A DNA stretch of 64,000 nucleotides from Vreelandella maris (GCF_013371085.1 NZ_JABWCV010000003.1:124001-188000), one strand, 5' to 3'. Positions 26,976 through 36,197 are shown, counted from the first letter of the stretch. Notes: generated by a model from the sequence alone, not told the origin. Translations and numbers: made by a program.

Positions 26976-28667
26976 TCACATTAACGGATCCGTTACGCCA
27001 ATCACGTAGAACGCAATGAGAGCGATGATACCGGTAAAGATAAGGTAGTAGATCGTCGGCAGAATCGTCTTACGGATGGTGGCCCCTTCACGGCCGAGCA
27101 GGCCCACCGTTGCTGATGCCGCAACCACGTTGTGGATAGCGATCATATTACCCGCCGCCGCACCGACTGCTTGTAGTGCCACCATCATGGAGGTGGAAAG
27201 GCCCAGAGTTTCAGCAACACTGAACTGGAATTCCGCCAGCATCAGGTTCGAAACAGTGTTGGAGCCTGCGATGAAGGCGCCCATCGCACCGACCGCCGGG
27301 GCAAAGAAGGGGTAGATGCCGCCAACACTGTCGGCCACCGCCTGTGCCATCATGACCGGCATCGAGACCAGGTCCGCACCGTTAACGCCGGAGTTGATCA
27401 GGATACGTACCATCGGCACGGTAAAGATCAGCACGAAGCCAGCACCAAAAATGGTTTTAGTGGATTCCGACACCGCTGCGCTCATCTTTTGCGGATTCAT
27501 GCGATGCAGGAAGTAGGTCACGATAACCACGGCCAGGATGATACCGCCCGGCAGGTAGAGCGGCTGAACACCGCCGCTAACACCCGCTTCACCCAGAATA
27601 TTGTTCCAGCTGAGATTGATCGAGGTCAGAGCGACGCGTAGCGGTTCGATGGTGCGCGAAGCGACCAGGAACAGCGCCAGCAATACGTAGGGTACCCAGC
27701 CTTTGAAGGTGGACATCGGGGCTCTGCCGACAACGTCATCCAGCTTGATCTGCAGGTTGCCGATCCACTCGTCTGGCCACGAAGTCGATTCAGGGAAGTC
27801 CCAGGTATCTTTAGGCATCAGGAAGCCGCGTTTGGCCGCCGGAACCACAATCGCCAAGCCTACCATCGCGCCGATCATCGACGGGAACTCAGGGCCAAGC
27901 AGCACGCCTACCAGCATGTAAGGCACCACGAAGCAGATACCGGTGAAGATGGCGAAGGGAGTAATCGACAGCCCCTCTTTCCAGGAGCGGTTAGCACCGA
28001 AGAAACGCACCATGACGGTGACCAGAATCAGCGGCATTAAAATACCCACGATGCCGTGAGTGATCGCCACTTCGCTGGTTACCAGTTGGAAGAAGACATC
28101 CCAGCTGGAGCCTACCGAGTCAAGTTCAGTGGTAATGCCCGCTCGATCCAAGCCGCTACCGACACCCACAACAATAGGTGTGCCGACCGCGCCAAAGGAG
28201 ACCGGTGTTGACTGGATCATCATGCCAACGACGACTGCCGCAAGAGCCGGGAAGCCGAGCGCGACCATCAGCGGTGCCGCCACGGCGGCTGGTGTACCGA
28301 AGCCAGACGCGCCTTCGATAAAGCAGCCGAACAGCCAAGCAACAATCAGCGCCTGTACGCGACGGTCAGGGCTAATACCGGAGAAGCCATTACGGATAGC
28401 CGTAATGCCGCCGGAGTGCTTAAGCGTGTTAAGCAGCAGGATGGCACCAAAGATAATCCATAGAAGGCCAGCGGTTTGGATCAAGCCTTGAATGGTGGAA
28501 GCCGCGACACGGCTAAACGACATATCCCAAACGGTTAAGCCAATGATGGCGGCTGTCAGGAAGACGAGAGGCATCGCTATCTTGGCAGGTATTTTAAACC
28601 CAACGAGTAAAATACCGGCCATCAACAGCGGCAAGAAGGCCAGAAGTGCAAGTATCGTTTCATTCAT
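26976..28667 (-). CDS. lctP: L-lactate permease (LctP/LldP family)
   Basis: This 563-residue polytopic protein has about 13-14 membrane helices. Family motifs include [34 protein letters not shown], and [15 protein letters not shown] near the C-terminus. It imports lactate and often glycolate with protons. E. coli GlcA is a paralogue that carries glycolate, so glycolate is a fair alternative substrate here. A GlcC/LldR-type operator lies 121 bases before the start and is nearly identical to the one at the glcD/glcC promoter. No lactate dehydrogenase gene adjoins it. Confidence 0.92.
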   Translation of the reverse strand: MNETILALLAFLPLLMAGILLVGFKIPAKIAMPLVFLTAAIIGLTVWDMSFSRVAASTIQGLIQTAGLLWIIFGAILLLNTLKHSGGITAIRNGFSGISPDRRVQALIVAWLFGCFIEGASGFGTPAAVAAPLMVALGFPALAAVVVGMMIQSTPVSFGAVGTPIVVGVGSGLDRAGITTELDSVGSSWDVFFQLVTSEVAITHGIVGILMPLILVTVMVRFFGANRSWKEGLSITPFAIFTGICFVVPYMLVGVLLGPEFPSMIGAMVGLAIVVPAAKRGFLMPKDTWDFPESTSWPDEWIGNLQIKLDDVVGRAPMSTFKGWVPYVLLALFLVASRTIEPLRVALTSINLSWNNILGEAGVSGGVQPLYLPGGIILAVVIVTYFLHRMNPQKMSAAVSESTKTIFGAGFVLIFTVPMVRILINSGVNGADLVSMPVMMAQAVADSVGGIYPFFAPAVGAMGAFIAGSNTVSNLMLAEFQFSVAETLGLSTSMMVALQAVGAAAGNMIAIHNVVAASATVGLLGREGATIRKTILPTIYYLIFTGIIALIAFYVIGVTDPLM

Positions 28668-28787
28668 GGAAGGAACTGCCCCTTGTTATTAATTTGGTAT
28701 GCTCCGCAATAACCGCCCAGCATTTGTATCGCTTGCCGGGTGTAGGGGAAAGATACGTTTAGGCTAACCAGATGACTACATTGGAAA

Positions 28788-28802
28788 ATTGGTCTTACCA
28801 GT
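28788..28802. promoter_or_regulatory. FCD-GntR operator upstream of lctP
   Basis: ATTGGTCTTACCAGT differs at one base from ATTGGTCTGACCAGT at 14520. Both fit the ATTGGT-N3-ACCAAT class bound by PdhR, LldR and GlcC relatives. It lies in the lctP promoter gap and suggests co-control with the glc operon. Confidence 0.68.
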
Positions 28803-29056
28803 GTAACGCTTGTTTTGAATGTAAGATTACGCTACTGGTTTTTTCCTAATTTATTGTTTTTAAAATATTTTTAGATGTATTTTTAAGGCGGATGCCCCGC
28901 TGGCCCATTAGACTAATAGACAGTGCTAAGCAGTCTCTCTTGCACGGTTAGATGGTTGGGCTCATTGTTAACTACGCTAAGTGTGTAAGAGAGCCTTCTA
29001 AGCCCTTTTACCCATAATTTTTTACCAACGATCCTCTCAACAAAAAGGCGGTAGTG
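28803..29056. other. AT-rich divergent promoter region before the GST gene
   Basis: This is the remainder of the 389-base gap between lctP and the glutathione transferase. It is AT-rich between 28835 and 28885. No gene, terminator or convincing promoter hexamers were identified here. A purine-rich AAAGGCGG at 29045-29052 serves as ribosome site for the next gene. Confidence 0.4.
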
Positions 29057-29749
29057 ATGGCACTAAAGCTTTATGACCTGTGCGGCCGAGATGAACGGCT
29101 ACGCTTCTCACCTTACTGCTGGCGCGTGCGCATGGCGCTCGCCCACAAAGGCCTGGAATTCACCACCGTGGCGTGGCGATTCCTCGACAAAAAAGCGTTG
29201 GAGTTTGCTGACTACGACAAAGTGCCGGTGCTCTGTGATGGCGATCAAGTGGTGACCGATAGCTTTGAAATCATGCGCTATCTGGATAAAGCCTATCCCG
29301 ACGCCCCCATGCTGGGTGAAGGGGCCAGTTATCAGCGGGTTTTACTGTTCAAATACTTTGTTGAACGTAGCGTAACACCAGCACTGTTTCGCATTATTGC
29401 CATGGATCTGCTTGCGGCCATTCACCCAAACGATCGCGACTATTTCCGCAAAGCTCGTGAAGCGCGGTTTGGTTGCACGTTAGAAGAGTTCCATCAGCCA
29501 GAGCAGGGCAAACAGCAGCTCAAGCAGGTATTAGCACCTGTGCGCGACTTGCTACGGGACAGCGCCTTTTTAGACGGCGATGCACCTGCCGGTTCCGATT
29601 ACCTACTGTTCGGCAGCATGATGTGGGCGCACGTCGTATCGACACAGACGCTAGTAGAGGCTGGCGACCCGGTCGATGAATGGTTTAAGCGTATGCTCAG
29701 CGTACACGGTGGAGAAGCTAGCAAGGCCCTGACCGTGCGCGATCTATAA
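29057..29749 (+). CDS. Glutathione S-transferase family protein
   Basis: This protein has 230 residues from the ATG at 29057, preceded directly by an in-frame GTG. The N-terminal thioredoxin-like domain begins LKLYDLCGRDERLRFSPYCWRVRMALAHKGLEF. FSPYCWR is the usual position of the catalytic Ser or Cys. KVPVLCDGDQVVTDSFEIMRYLD follows as the glutathione-binding cis-proline and SxE/SFE motif. The C-terminal helical domain spans about 90-225. The layout fits the FzlA/beta-etherase-like GST group, whose substrates are mostly unknown. A second GST gene follows but is separated by a hairpin. Confidence 0.85.
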   Translation: MALKLYDLCGRDERLRFSPYCWRVRMALAHKGLEFTTVAWRFLDKKALEFADYDKVPVLCDGDQVVTDSFEIMRYLDKAYPDAPMLGEGASYQRVLLFKYFVERSVTPALFRIIAMDLLAAIHPNDRDYFRKAREARFGCTLEEFHQPEQGKQQLKQVLAPVRDLLRDSAFLDGDAPAGSDYLLFGSMMWAHVVSTQTLVEAGDPVDEWFKRMLSVHGGEASKALTVRDL

Positions 29750-29776
29750 CGCCAACTGCGCGATATAGCTGACAGG

Positions 29777-29798
29777 GGCGGTACGCTAACGTACCGCC
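29777..29798 (+). other. Hairpin between the two GST genes
   Basis: A perfect 9-bp stem, GGCGGTACG (29777-29785) with CGTACCGCC (29790-29798), has a CTAA loop. No T run follows, so it may be a weak terminator or an mRNA-stabilising structure. Confidence 0.55.
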
Positions 29799-29864
29799 TG
29801 ATTAAGAGTGAAAGCTTGATAAACTCATGGCGAGTGAATCAACGTTTTCAACAAGGAGATGGCA

Positions 29865-30554
29865 ATGATTGATCTGTACTACTGGACAACACCTAACGGC
29901 CACAAAATCTCCATCATGCTCGAAGAAGCCAAACTGGCGTATCGAGTGAAGCCAATCAATATTGGCCGCGGCGAGCAGTTTGACCCTGAGTTTCTCACCA
30001 TCGCCCCAAATAACCGCATTCCCGCCATTGTCGATCACGCGCCAAAGGATGGCGGGCAGCCGCTTTCGATGTTTGAGTCTGGCGCGATTCTGGAATACCT
30101 CGCCGATAAGAGCGGTCTTTTCCTGCCTGCTGCGGGCCGCGAACGCTACATCGTGCTGCAGTGGCTACACTGGCAAATGGGCGGTTTAGGCCCGATGGCA
30201 GGCCAAAACCACCACTTTTGCCACTACGCCCCGCAGAAAATTGAGTACGCCATCGAGCGTTACGTGCGTGAAACCAATCGCCTTTACAGCGTGTTGGATC
30301 AGCGCCTGGCGAATCACACTTATGTGGGCGGCGATGACTATTCGATTGCCGACATGGCGATCTACCCCTGGATTGTGCCCTGGGAAAAACAGCGTCAAAC
30401 CATTGAAGAGTTCCCGGACCTAGAACGCTGGTTTGAGATGGTCAAAGCACGCCCAGCCGTGCGCCGAGCGTACGCATTGGTGGAAGAAGTAAATCCCCAG
30501 GCGGGTGTGGAAATGGACGAGCAAGCGCGTAAACATTTGTTCGGTAACCGCTAG
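29865..30554 (+). CDS. yfcG: Glutathione-dependent disulfide-bond oxidoreductase, YfcG-like
   Basis: This protein has 229 residues from the ATG at 29865, six bases after AAGGAG. MIDLYYWTTPNGHKISIMLEEAKLAYRVKPINIGRGEQF closely follows the YfcG N-terminus; the TPNGHK threonine/asparagine region contacts glutathione. NNRIPAIVDHAPKDGGQPLSMFESGAILEYLADKSG and WLHWQMGGLGPMAGQNHHF are further YfcG/YghU hallmarks. The family reduces disulfides with glutathione and lacks a catalytic cysteine in the usual place. It stands alone upstream of the phasin. Confidence 0.88.
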   Translation: MIDLYYWTTPNGHKISIMLEEAKLAYRVKPINIGRGEQFDPEFLTIAPNNRIPAIVDHAPKDGGQPLSMFESGAILEYLADKSGLFLPAAGRERYIVLQWLHWQMGGLGPMAGQNHHFCHYAPQKIEYAIERYVRETNRLYSVLDQRLANHTYVGGDDYSIADMAIYPWIVPWEKQRQTIEEFPDLERWFEMVKARPAVRRAYALVEEVNPQAGVEMDEQARKHLFGNR

Positions 30555-30599
30555 TCGTCGGGGTGCCGACAGCGTTTTGCACTAACCAGAAGTGAGCAG

Positions 30600-30628
30600 G
30601 CGCAGCATGAGTAAAAACCATGTTGCGC
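30600..30628. other. Inverted repeat upstream of the phasin gene
   Basis: GCGCAGCATG (30600-30609) and CATGTTGCGC (30619-30628) are inverted with one mismatch and a 9-base loop. The region also has several CTGC/GCAG words (for example CTGC near 30643 and GCAGCAG near 30657), which resemble PhaR-type sites. This link is only suggestive. Confidence 0.35.
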
Positions 30629-30734
30629 TGCACAAAAAGCACTGCTAGCTTTAATGGCAGCAGAGGCAACAGCCTGGCTAACAACCGCCTAATGAGGCGT
30701 GTTTATGTGCTAGCTCACACCTGGAGATATGAAG

Positions 30735-31124
30735 ATGACGAAAGCTACTGATAAGACAACGCAACAGTTTGAATCCGCATTTGTTTCACCCATGCGTTCT
30801 TATACGTTAACCGCCCTTGATTACTACGATCAGCTTTTCAGTGCACAAATGGACGCTTTCCGTGCCTACTCTGATATGGCAATTTCACAAGCGCGCACTT
30901 GGCTTGATGTTAAAGACGCTGATAGTTTCAAGAAAGCGATGGAAAGCCAGCAAAAAACGGCAAGTGATTTCATGGAACGCGTAAAGGGCGATACTGAGAA
31001 AGTAACGTCAATCAGTAAAAGTTTTGCTGAAGATAGCCAGCAGCAGGCAGAAGAAACCACCAAGAATGCAGTAGATAAAGCTGAAGAAAATACGAAGAGT
31101 GCGGTATCCAAAGCTAAGCAATAA
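30735..31124 (+). CDS. Phasin family protein
   Basis: This protein has 129 residues from the ATG at 30735 (GGAG 8 bases before); an ATG at 30729 is too close to the ribosome site. The sequence is all-helical: VSPMRSYTLTALDYYDQLFSAQMDAFRAYSDMAISQARTWLDVKDADSFKKAMESQQKTASDFMERVKGDTEKV. It ends in a lysine/alanine/glutamate-rich tail (TTKNAVDKAEENTKSAVSKAKQ) typical of PhaP-type phasins. Phasins coat polyhydroxyalkanoate granules and control their size. No PHA synthase lies in the window, so granule association is inferred from the family. Confidence 0.85.
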   Translation: MTKATDKTTQQFESAFVSPMRSYTLTALDYYDQLFSAQMDAFRAYSDMAISQARTWLDVKDADSFKKAMESQQKTASDFMERVKGDTEKVTSISKSFAEDSQQQAEETTKNAVDKAEENTKSAVSKAKQ

Positions 31125-31145
31125 TTTAGCTAGCAAGACGACGTA

Positions 31146-31181
31146 AAAACGCTACGCCCTGATTGGGCGCAGCGTTTTTTT
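31146..31181 (+). terminator. Terminator after the phasin gene
   Basis: The hairpin AAACGCT-A-CGCCC/GGGCG-C-AGCGTTT has one internal mismatch and a 5-base loop and is followed by seven T. It lies 22 bases past the phasin stop. It may also serve the convergent permease gene. Confidence 0.85.
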
Positions 31182-31210
31182 ATTTCTACCTGCACGCCAT
31201 GACGTAAAGA

Positions 31211-32578
31211 TTAGCGGTTTTGAGACTCCGCTTCAGCTTTTGCCAGCTTGGCGCGTCTATCAGGTTTGCCGGGTAAGATGGCATCCAACAGCAGCGCAGT
31301 GAGTGCGGCAGGCACTAACCCGGATTTGAGCAGGAGTCCCAACTGCCCTGGCATTGTTTCAGAAATTGCCTCAACGGCGGGTAGGCCGATACCCAAGCTT
31401 AGTGAAACGGCAATGATCAACATATTGCGCTGATCCAGTTCGCATTCTTTGATGATTTTAAGCCCTGCTGAGGCAATCATGCCGAACATCACCACGCCTG
31501 CTCCGCCAAGTACCGCAGGCGGCATGGCGGCGACCAGCCCACCCAGCTTGGGAAATAGCCCCATGGCGATCAATAGCAGCCCGCCGATAGTCACCACATG
31601 GCGGCTAACCACGCCGGTCAAGGTAATCAGGCCAACATTCTGCGCATAAGCGGTGTTGGGCAGGGTGTTGAAAACGGCGGCAAATGAAGTCGCTACCCCA
31701 TCGGCCATAACGCCGCCAGAGAGCTCTCGGTCTTTAGCGGGGCGGCCAGCCCCGGTGGTGGTAATCGCGGAGATATTGCCAATCGTTTCTAGCCCCACCA
31801 CAAACATAATCAGCGTCATGCCGATGATCGCGGTGCCTGAAAACGTCATGCCGTATTCCAGTGGTTTAGGGAGCGCGAACCAAGCAGCGTTACTTAGCGA
31901 GGTAAAATCGACCTTGCCAAGAATGATGGCAACCGCATAGCCCGCCACTAAGCCAAACAGAATAGAAGACGCTTTTATAAAGCCACGCCCATACTGATGA
32001 ATGGCAATCGTCACGCTGAGCACAAAGAGTGCTAGAAGTAAGTTGCCGGGTGATGCAAAGTCATCCGCACCCACACCGCCTGCGGCATAATTGAGGCCAA
32101 CCGGCATCAGCGTAATACCGATCAGCAGTACCACGATGCCGGTCACCACCGGCGAGAACCAGTGTCGAATCTTCTTCAAAAAAGCGCCGAGCACAATCTG
32201 CAGTAACCCGGCCACGAACGAGGCGCCGAGCACCGCGGGTAGGCCAAACGCCTTGGCTAGCGGCAGCGCCACCGGCAAAAAGCCAAAGCTGGTGCCCTGC
32301 ACAATTGGCAGGCGGGCGCCTATCGGGCCGATACCGATGGTTTGTACCAGTGTAGATACCCCCGCCACAAACAGCGCCACCTGGATTAAAAAGATCTGCT
32401 CCGCCGGATTGGCGCCAATCACGCCGGCAATAATAATTGGCGGCGTTACGTTACCAGCGAACATGGCCATGATGTGCTGCAGGCCTAGCGGAATCGCCTT
32501 GGAAAGCGGCGGCATCGCATCAGGATTTTGATTGATAGTACGCGAAGGCCGCGTTTGGGCATCGGGCGGAGAAGACAT
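31211..32578 (-). CDS. NCS2-family purine (xanthine/urate) permease
   Basis: This protein has 455 residues from the ATG at 32578, chosen because AAAGG precedes it; an ATG at 32608 has no ribosome site. The polytopic NCS2 (uracil-xanthine permease) pattern has GLQHIMAMFAGNVTPPIIIAGV, RLPIVQGTSFGFLP and, in helix 10, MPPAVLGGAGVVMFGMI. The conserved ETIGNISAITTT glutamate in helix 8 marks the xanthine/urate branch rather than uracil. Its position in the urate cluster favours urate or xanthine. A TGTATACA operator lies 64 bases upstream. Confidence 0.88.
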   Translation of the reverse strand: MSSPPDAQTRPSRTINQNPDAMPPLSKAIPLGLQHIMAMFAGNVTPPIIIAGVIGANPAEQIFLIQVALFVAGVSTLVQTIGIGPIGARLPIVQGTSFGFLPVALPLAKAFGLPAVLGASFVAGLLQIVLGAFLKKIRHWFSPVVTGIVVLLIGITLMPVGLNYAAGGVGADDFASPGNLLLALFVLSVTIAIHQYGRGFIKASSILFGLVAGYAVAIILGKVDFTSLSNAAWFALPKPLEYGMTFSGTAIIGMTLIMFVVGLETIGNISAITTTGAGRPAKDRELSGGVMADGVATSFAAVFNTLPNTAYAQNVGLITLTGVVSRHVVTIGGLLLIAMGLFPKLGGLVAAMPPAVLGGAGVVMFGMIASAGLKIIKECELDQRNMLIIAVSLSLGIGLPAVEAISETMPGQLGLLLKSGLVPAALTALLLDAILPGKPDRRAKLAKAEAESQNR

Positions 32579-32641
32579 TAGGGAGCCTTTATTCGCAGTG
32601 GGTGGCATTGTTTATTTATTGCATCCAGTTACTAATAAAAG

Positions 32642-32649
32642 TGTATACA
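32642..32649. promoter_or_regulatory. TGTATACA operator upstream of the NCS2 permease
   Basis: TGTATACA, within GTGTATACAAG, is one of four copies of this palindrome in promoter gaps of the urate cluster (also 33299, 40515 and 40707). The core GTA-TAC fits the GntR-family consensus. The best candidate regulator is the GntR protein at 34967. Confidence 0.55.
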
Positions 32650-32696
32650 AGAAATAATGCAAGCAGCCATTGGCGAATAGTCTTTAACGCTTCAGC

Positions 32697-33233
32697 TTAT
32701 TGTTCGGCACGCGCCCTTAATCGAAAACGTGCAATACGGATAATTTGCTCAATCGCCGTTTGTCGTTCGGTGGCTGCATCGTTATGCAGTCGCTCTTCAA
32801 AGGCAGCTAGAATTCCATGCCGATCAAGCCCTTTCACGGCAACCACAAAGGGAAAACCAAATTTCTCCTTGTACGCCGCATTAAGATACTCAAAGCGCGC
32901 AAATTCTTCAGGGCTGCACTGGTCGAGCCCGGCGCCTGCCTGCTCGCTGGTGGAATCCTGGGTTAACTCACCGGCCATCGCGGCTTTACCGGCTAAATCT
33001 GGGTGCGCCTGAATCACTTTAATTTGCTGTTCACTGCTTGCCTGCTGCAACATAAGCCCCATCAACTCGGCCAGTGCATCTGGGGTGTCGTGGGCTTCCG
33101 TCAGGCCGTGCTGCCAGGCCGCTTCGGCCACCCAGGGGGAGTGTTCATAAATATCCCCATAATGGTGGGTAAGCATTTCAAGGCTGCACTTGCTAGGCGC
33201 GGGTGAAAGCAGTAACGGGTGAGATGTTGGCAT
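32697..33233 (-). CDS. uraD: OHCU decarboxylase UraD
   Basis: This protein has 178 residues from the ATG at 33233 (GGAGAG before); a GTG two codons upstream is possible. IYEHSPWVAEAAWQ carries the catalytic histidine region, and IKVIQAHPDLAGKAA, LTQDSTSEQAGAGLDQCSPEEFARFEYLNAAYKEKFGFPFVVAVKG are family blocks. It decarboxylates 2-oxo-4-hydroxy-4-carboxy-5-ureidoimidazoline to (S)-allantoin, the third step from urate. It is divergent from uraH, with an operator between them. Confidence 0.93.
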   Translation of the reverse strand: MPTSHPLLLSPAPSKCSLEMLTHHYGDIYEHSPWVAEAAWQHGLTEAHDTPDALAELMGLMLQQASSEQQIKVIQAHPDLAGKAAMAGELTQDSTSEQAGAGLDQCSPEEFARFEYLNAAYKEKFGFPFVVAVKGLDRHGILAAFEERLHNDAATERQTAIEQIIRIARFRLRARAEQ

Positions 33234-33298
33234 TGACACTCTCCAAAGCGGGTAATGTTAAAGCGACGGTGGTTCAAAAGGTGCGTGGATGGAATTAC

Positions 33299-33306
33299 TG
33301 TATACA
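33299..33306. promoter_or_regulatory. TGTATACA operator between uraD and uraH
   Basis: TGTATACA lies 66 bases before uraD and 74 before uraH, so one bound dimer could control both divergent units. It is the same palindrome as at 32642, 40515 and 40707. Confidence 0.55.
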
Positions 33307-33379
33307 ATAAATGGCAGTAACGGTACTCTTTGACCAATAGGTTAAGCAAAGCAAACAACGTTATAAATAAGGAGTGGCT

Positions 33380-33733
33380 ATGGGCCGTTTAACCACCCAC
33401 GTACTGGATACCGCCAAAGGACAGCCCGGTCAGGGGATTACTATTGAGGTGTTTCGCCTTACAGGCAGTGAGCGCCAACACCTGAGTACAGTGATTACTA
33501 ACAGTGACGGGCGTTGTGATGCACCTATTTTAGAAGGTGATGCGCTCACGCCAGGTGAGTACGAACTGGTGTTCCACGCCGGCGACTATCTGCGTGCCCA
33601 AGGCGTTGAAGCTAATGAGCCGCGCTTTTTAGACGTAATCCCGTTGCGCTTTGGCGTTGCCGATGCCAGCCAGCACTACCATGTGCCGCTACTCCTCTCG
33701 CCCTATGGCTACTCAACTTACCGCGGTAGTTGA
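33380..33733 (+). CDS. uraH: 5-hydroxyisourate hydrolase UraH
   Basis: This protein has 117 residues from the ATG at 33380, with AAGGAG at 33369-33374. [19 protein letters not shown] holds the first catalytic histidine, and the C-terminus [18 protein letters not shown] is the diagnostic transthyretin-like HIUase ending (YRGS). It hydrolyses 5-hydroxyisourate, the product of the PuuD reaction. puuD follows 15 bases later in the same operon. Confidence 0.95.
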   Translation: MGRLTTHVLDTAKGQPGQGITIEVFRLTGSERQHLSTVITNSDGRCDAPILEGDALTPGEYELVFHAGDYLRAQGVEANEPRFLDVIPLRFGVADASQHYHVPLLLSPYGYSTYRGS

Positions 33734-33748
33734 TAGGGGAGTTCCGTT

Positions 33749-34948
33749 ATGCAAGCGTACCTAATCGATTTTGTTAATTTGCTGCTTCGCTGGCTGCATG
33801 TGATTGCGGCTATCGCCTGGATCGGTGAGTCGATCTATTTTGTGATGCTGGATAATAGCCTGCGCACACCAAAGGCTGAGGAAGACCGCGAGAAGGGCGT
33901 CTTTGGTGAAATGTGGTCAGTGCATGGCGGTGGTTTTTACCACAACCAGAAGTACGCCACCGCGCCTGCCAAGCTCCCCAATGATCTTCACTGGTCATTC
34001 TGGAAAGCCTATACCACTTGGCTTTCCGGCTTTGCGCTGTTTGTGATTCTCTACATGGTCAATCCGGGCTTCTATCTGGTAAACCCCAATAGCCCCTGGG
34101 AGTGGGCCGCCAACATGACCGGCTGGCAGGCCAACGTGCTGGCGCTGGCATTCCTGCTCGGTGGTTGGGTGGTTTATAACGAGCTATGTAAACGCATTAG
34201 CCCCAATATGGATCGCGACGGCCTGCTCAGCATTGCGGTTGCCGTGATGATGGTGATCGTTGCTTACCTAAGCACGCAGATGTTTACCGGCCGCGCCGCC
34301 TTCCTGCTCACGGGGGCGGTGATGGCGACAGCGATGTCGGCCAACGTTTTCTTCTGGATCATTCCCGGGCAGCGCCGCATGGTAAAAGCCATGAAGGCGG
34401 GCGATGCCCCCAATCCTTTGGATGGCAAACGCGGCAAGCAGCGCTCGGTGCATAACACCTACTTCACGCTACCGGTCGTGCTGTTGATGGTGAGTAATCA
34501 CTACTCATTCATCTACTCCCATGAGCTTGCTTGGGTGGTGATGGTGCTGTTTATCTTTGCCGGTGCCTTGATCCGTCAGTTCTTTGTATTGATGCATGCA
34601 GGCAAAACCCAGCCCGCCTATCCCGCCTTTGGGGTAGGGCTTATCCTGTTAGCGTTTTGGGTGGCTGCGCCGAGTGCTTCATCCACAAGCGGCGATGCAG
34701 GCGCGCAAGGGCCAGACCAGGCGCAAATCACTGGATTAATTGAGCAGCACTGCGTGCAGTGCCACGCGCGCAACCCCGAACATGCTGGTTTTTCAGCACC
34801 CCCCGCCGGGTTTGCTTTTGATAGCTGGGATGAGATTCTGGGCCAGAAAACGCAGATTCAGCAGGTCGTGGCCAGCCGCTACATGCCATTAGGCAATATG
34901 ACCAACATGAGCGATGAAGAGCGCGATATCATTGCCGCTTGGGAGTAA
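33749..34948 (+). CDS. puuD: Membrane urate hydroxylase PuuD with C-terminal cytochrome c domain
   Basis: This 399-residue protein has an N-terminal urate-oxidase membrane domain of about 8 helices (LLLRWLHVIAAIAWIGESIYFVMLD at the start; HNQKYATAPAKLPNDLHWSFWKAY) and a C-terminal cytochrome c domain with heme motif CVQCH at 335-339. It oxidises urate to 5-hydroxyisourate and passes electrons to the respiratory chain rather than making peroxide. The GGGGAG ribosome site is good. Urate catabolism may therefore feed electrons to oxidases such as the cbb3 enzyme in this window. Confidence 0.94.
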   Translation: MQAYLIDFVNLLLRWLHVIAAIAWIGESIYFVMLDNSLRTPKAEEDREKGVFGEMWSVHGGGFYHNQKYATAPAKLPNDLHWSFWKAYTTWLSGFALFVILYMVNPGFYLVNPNSPWEWAANMTGWQANVLALAFLLGGWVVYNELCKRISPNMDRDGLLSIAVAVMMVIVAYLSTQMFTGRAAFLLTGAVMATAMSANVFFWIIPGQRRMVKAMKAGDAPNPLDGKRGKQRSVHNTYFTLPVVLLMVSNHYSFIYSHELAWVVMVLFIFAGALIRQFFVLMHAGKTQPAYPAFGVGLILLAFWVAAPSASSTSGDAGAQGPDQAQITGLIEQHCVQCHARNPEHAGFSAPPAGFAFDSWDEILGQKTQIQQVVASRYMPLGNMTNMSDEERDIIAAWE

Positions 34949-34966
34949 CGATCAGAGAGGCTAGCT

Positions 34967-35701
34967 ATGAGTGATGCGCAGGCGCCGGAAAAACGGCGCG
35001 CTCCTGCTAAAGAAGTTAAAAATAGCAAAGAGGGCGATGAACGCCACGATGCCATCTACCGCTCCGTGAGCGATGCCATTGTCGAGCAGCGTTTAAAGCC
35101 CGGCGCACGGCTGCGCGAAGATGCGCTAGCGGATGTATTCGGCATTAGCCGCACCGGTATTCGTAAAATCCTCCAGCGCCTGGCGTTGGAGCAGTTAGTC
35201 ACGCTAACACCGCGCCGTGGCGCCAGCGTCACCCGGCCCACCGCCGACGAAGCCAAAGACGTATTCGATGCCCGCCAGTTAATCGAGTGCGGGCTGATGC
35301 CCGATGTGGCGCGGCGCATGAGCGAAAAAGAAGCGGCAGAGCTGCGCGAAATGGCCCGCCAGGAGCGCCAAGCGCTGCGCAGTGGCCAGCAGAGCGTGGC
35401 TATTCGCCTATCCGCCGATTTTCACGTGCGCCTAGCGCAGCTATCAGGCAACGCCACCCTGGCAGAGTTTGTCGAACGCCTCTGCTCCCGCTCATCGCTA
35501 ATACTCGCCGTCTACGGCCATCGCGGCCACTTAGGCTGTGAATCCCACGACCATGATGACCTGATCGGCTACCTGGAAACAGGCAACGGCGAGCGCGCCA
35601 GAGCCTTTATGAGCCGCCACCTAAAAGCTATCGAAGCCTCGCTATCGATGTTCGAAGAAGAAGAGAACGTGCCGGATTTGCAGCAGATATTTGGGGAGTG
35701 A
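34967..35701 (+). CDS. GntR-family FCD regulator of urate catabolism (putative)
   Basis: This 244-residue protein starts 18 bases after puuD, so it is probably co-transcribed. The winged helix is at about residues 25-90 (LKPGARLREDALADVFGISRTGIRKILQRLALEQLVTLTPRRGASVTRP). The FCD domain follows (VFDARQLIECGLMPDVARRM; SADFHVRLAQLSGNATL; GHLGCESHDHDDLIGYLETGNGERA). Location and the four TGTATACA palindromes suggest it controls the whole cluster, probably as a repressor released by a purine breakdown product. That role is inferred. Confidence 0.87.
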   Translation: MSDAQAPEKRRAPAKEVKNSKEGDERHDAIYRSVSDAIVEQRLKPGARLREDALADVFGISRTGIRKILQRLALEQLVTLTPRRGASVTRPTADEAKDVFDARQLIECGLMPDVARRMSEKEAAELREMARQERQALRSGQQSVAIRLSADFHVRLAQLSGNATLAEFVERLCSRSSLILAVYGHRGHLGCESHDHDDLIGYLETGNGERARAFMSRHLKAIEASLSMFEEEENVPDLQQIFGE

Positions 35702-35912
35702 GAGCAGCAACCTCAAGCTGAAGCTCTCAACCAAGACTATCTCACTCCGCTTGCCGGAAATCCTGCTTGCTAGGGTTAAAATCGAAGTAAACAAGCGACA
35801 TAAGTCCTACCAGTTGCTGATACAGATTTGGCTTTCGGATGATGTGAAGGGCAGCCGTCGAAGCTGAAGTGCTGGCGACACGTAATGACGTTCGGCAGCA
35901 TGATGTGTTTTG

Positions 35913-36197
35913 TTAACCCAAAGCCCTCAATACAGCCTGAGGCTCCTTTGAAACCACATGCAGTAAAGCCAGCGCTGGCCCGTGGGGCGTGCGGTCTCCA
36001 CGCTCCCAGTGCCTCAACGTCGCCACACTAATACAAAACTTGGAAGCAAACTCCATTTGAGTCATACCTAAATTCTTGCGAATTCCAGCAACATCGACTG
36101 GTTCAGGACGATGAGTCCTAGCTGCAACTTTACGTCCTTGATTAAGCTCAATGGCTTCCTGTAAGCCCTGAGCAATACTTTCATATGCACTAGCCAT
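35913..36197 (-). CDS. XRE-family antitoxin (HigA/NadS-like)
   Basis: This protein has 94 residues from the ATG at 36197 (GGAG before); upstream sequence in this frame belongs to the toxin gene. The helix-turn-helix at about residues 54-90 reads VAGIRKNLGMTQMEFASKFCISVATLRHWERGDRTPHGPA, typical of HigA/NadS-type antitoxins. It overlaps the 3' end of the toxin gene by 8 bases, toxin first, which is the HigBA order. It should bind its own promoter and neutralise the toxin. The pair sits inside the urate cluster. Confidence 0.87.
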   Translation of the reverse strand: MASAYESIAQGLQEAIELNQGRKVAARTHRPEPVDVAGIRKNLGMTQMEFASKFCISVATLRHWERGDRTPHGPALALLHVVSKEPQAVLRALG

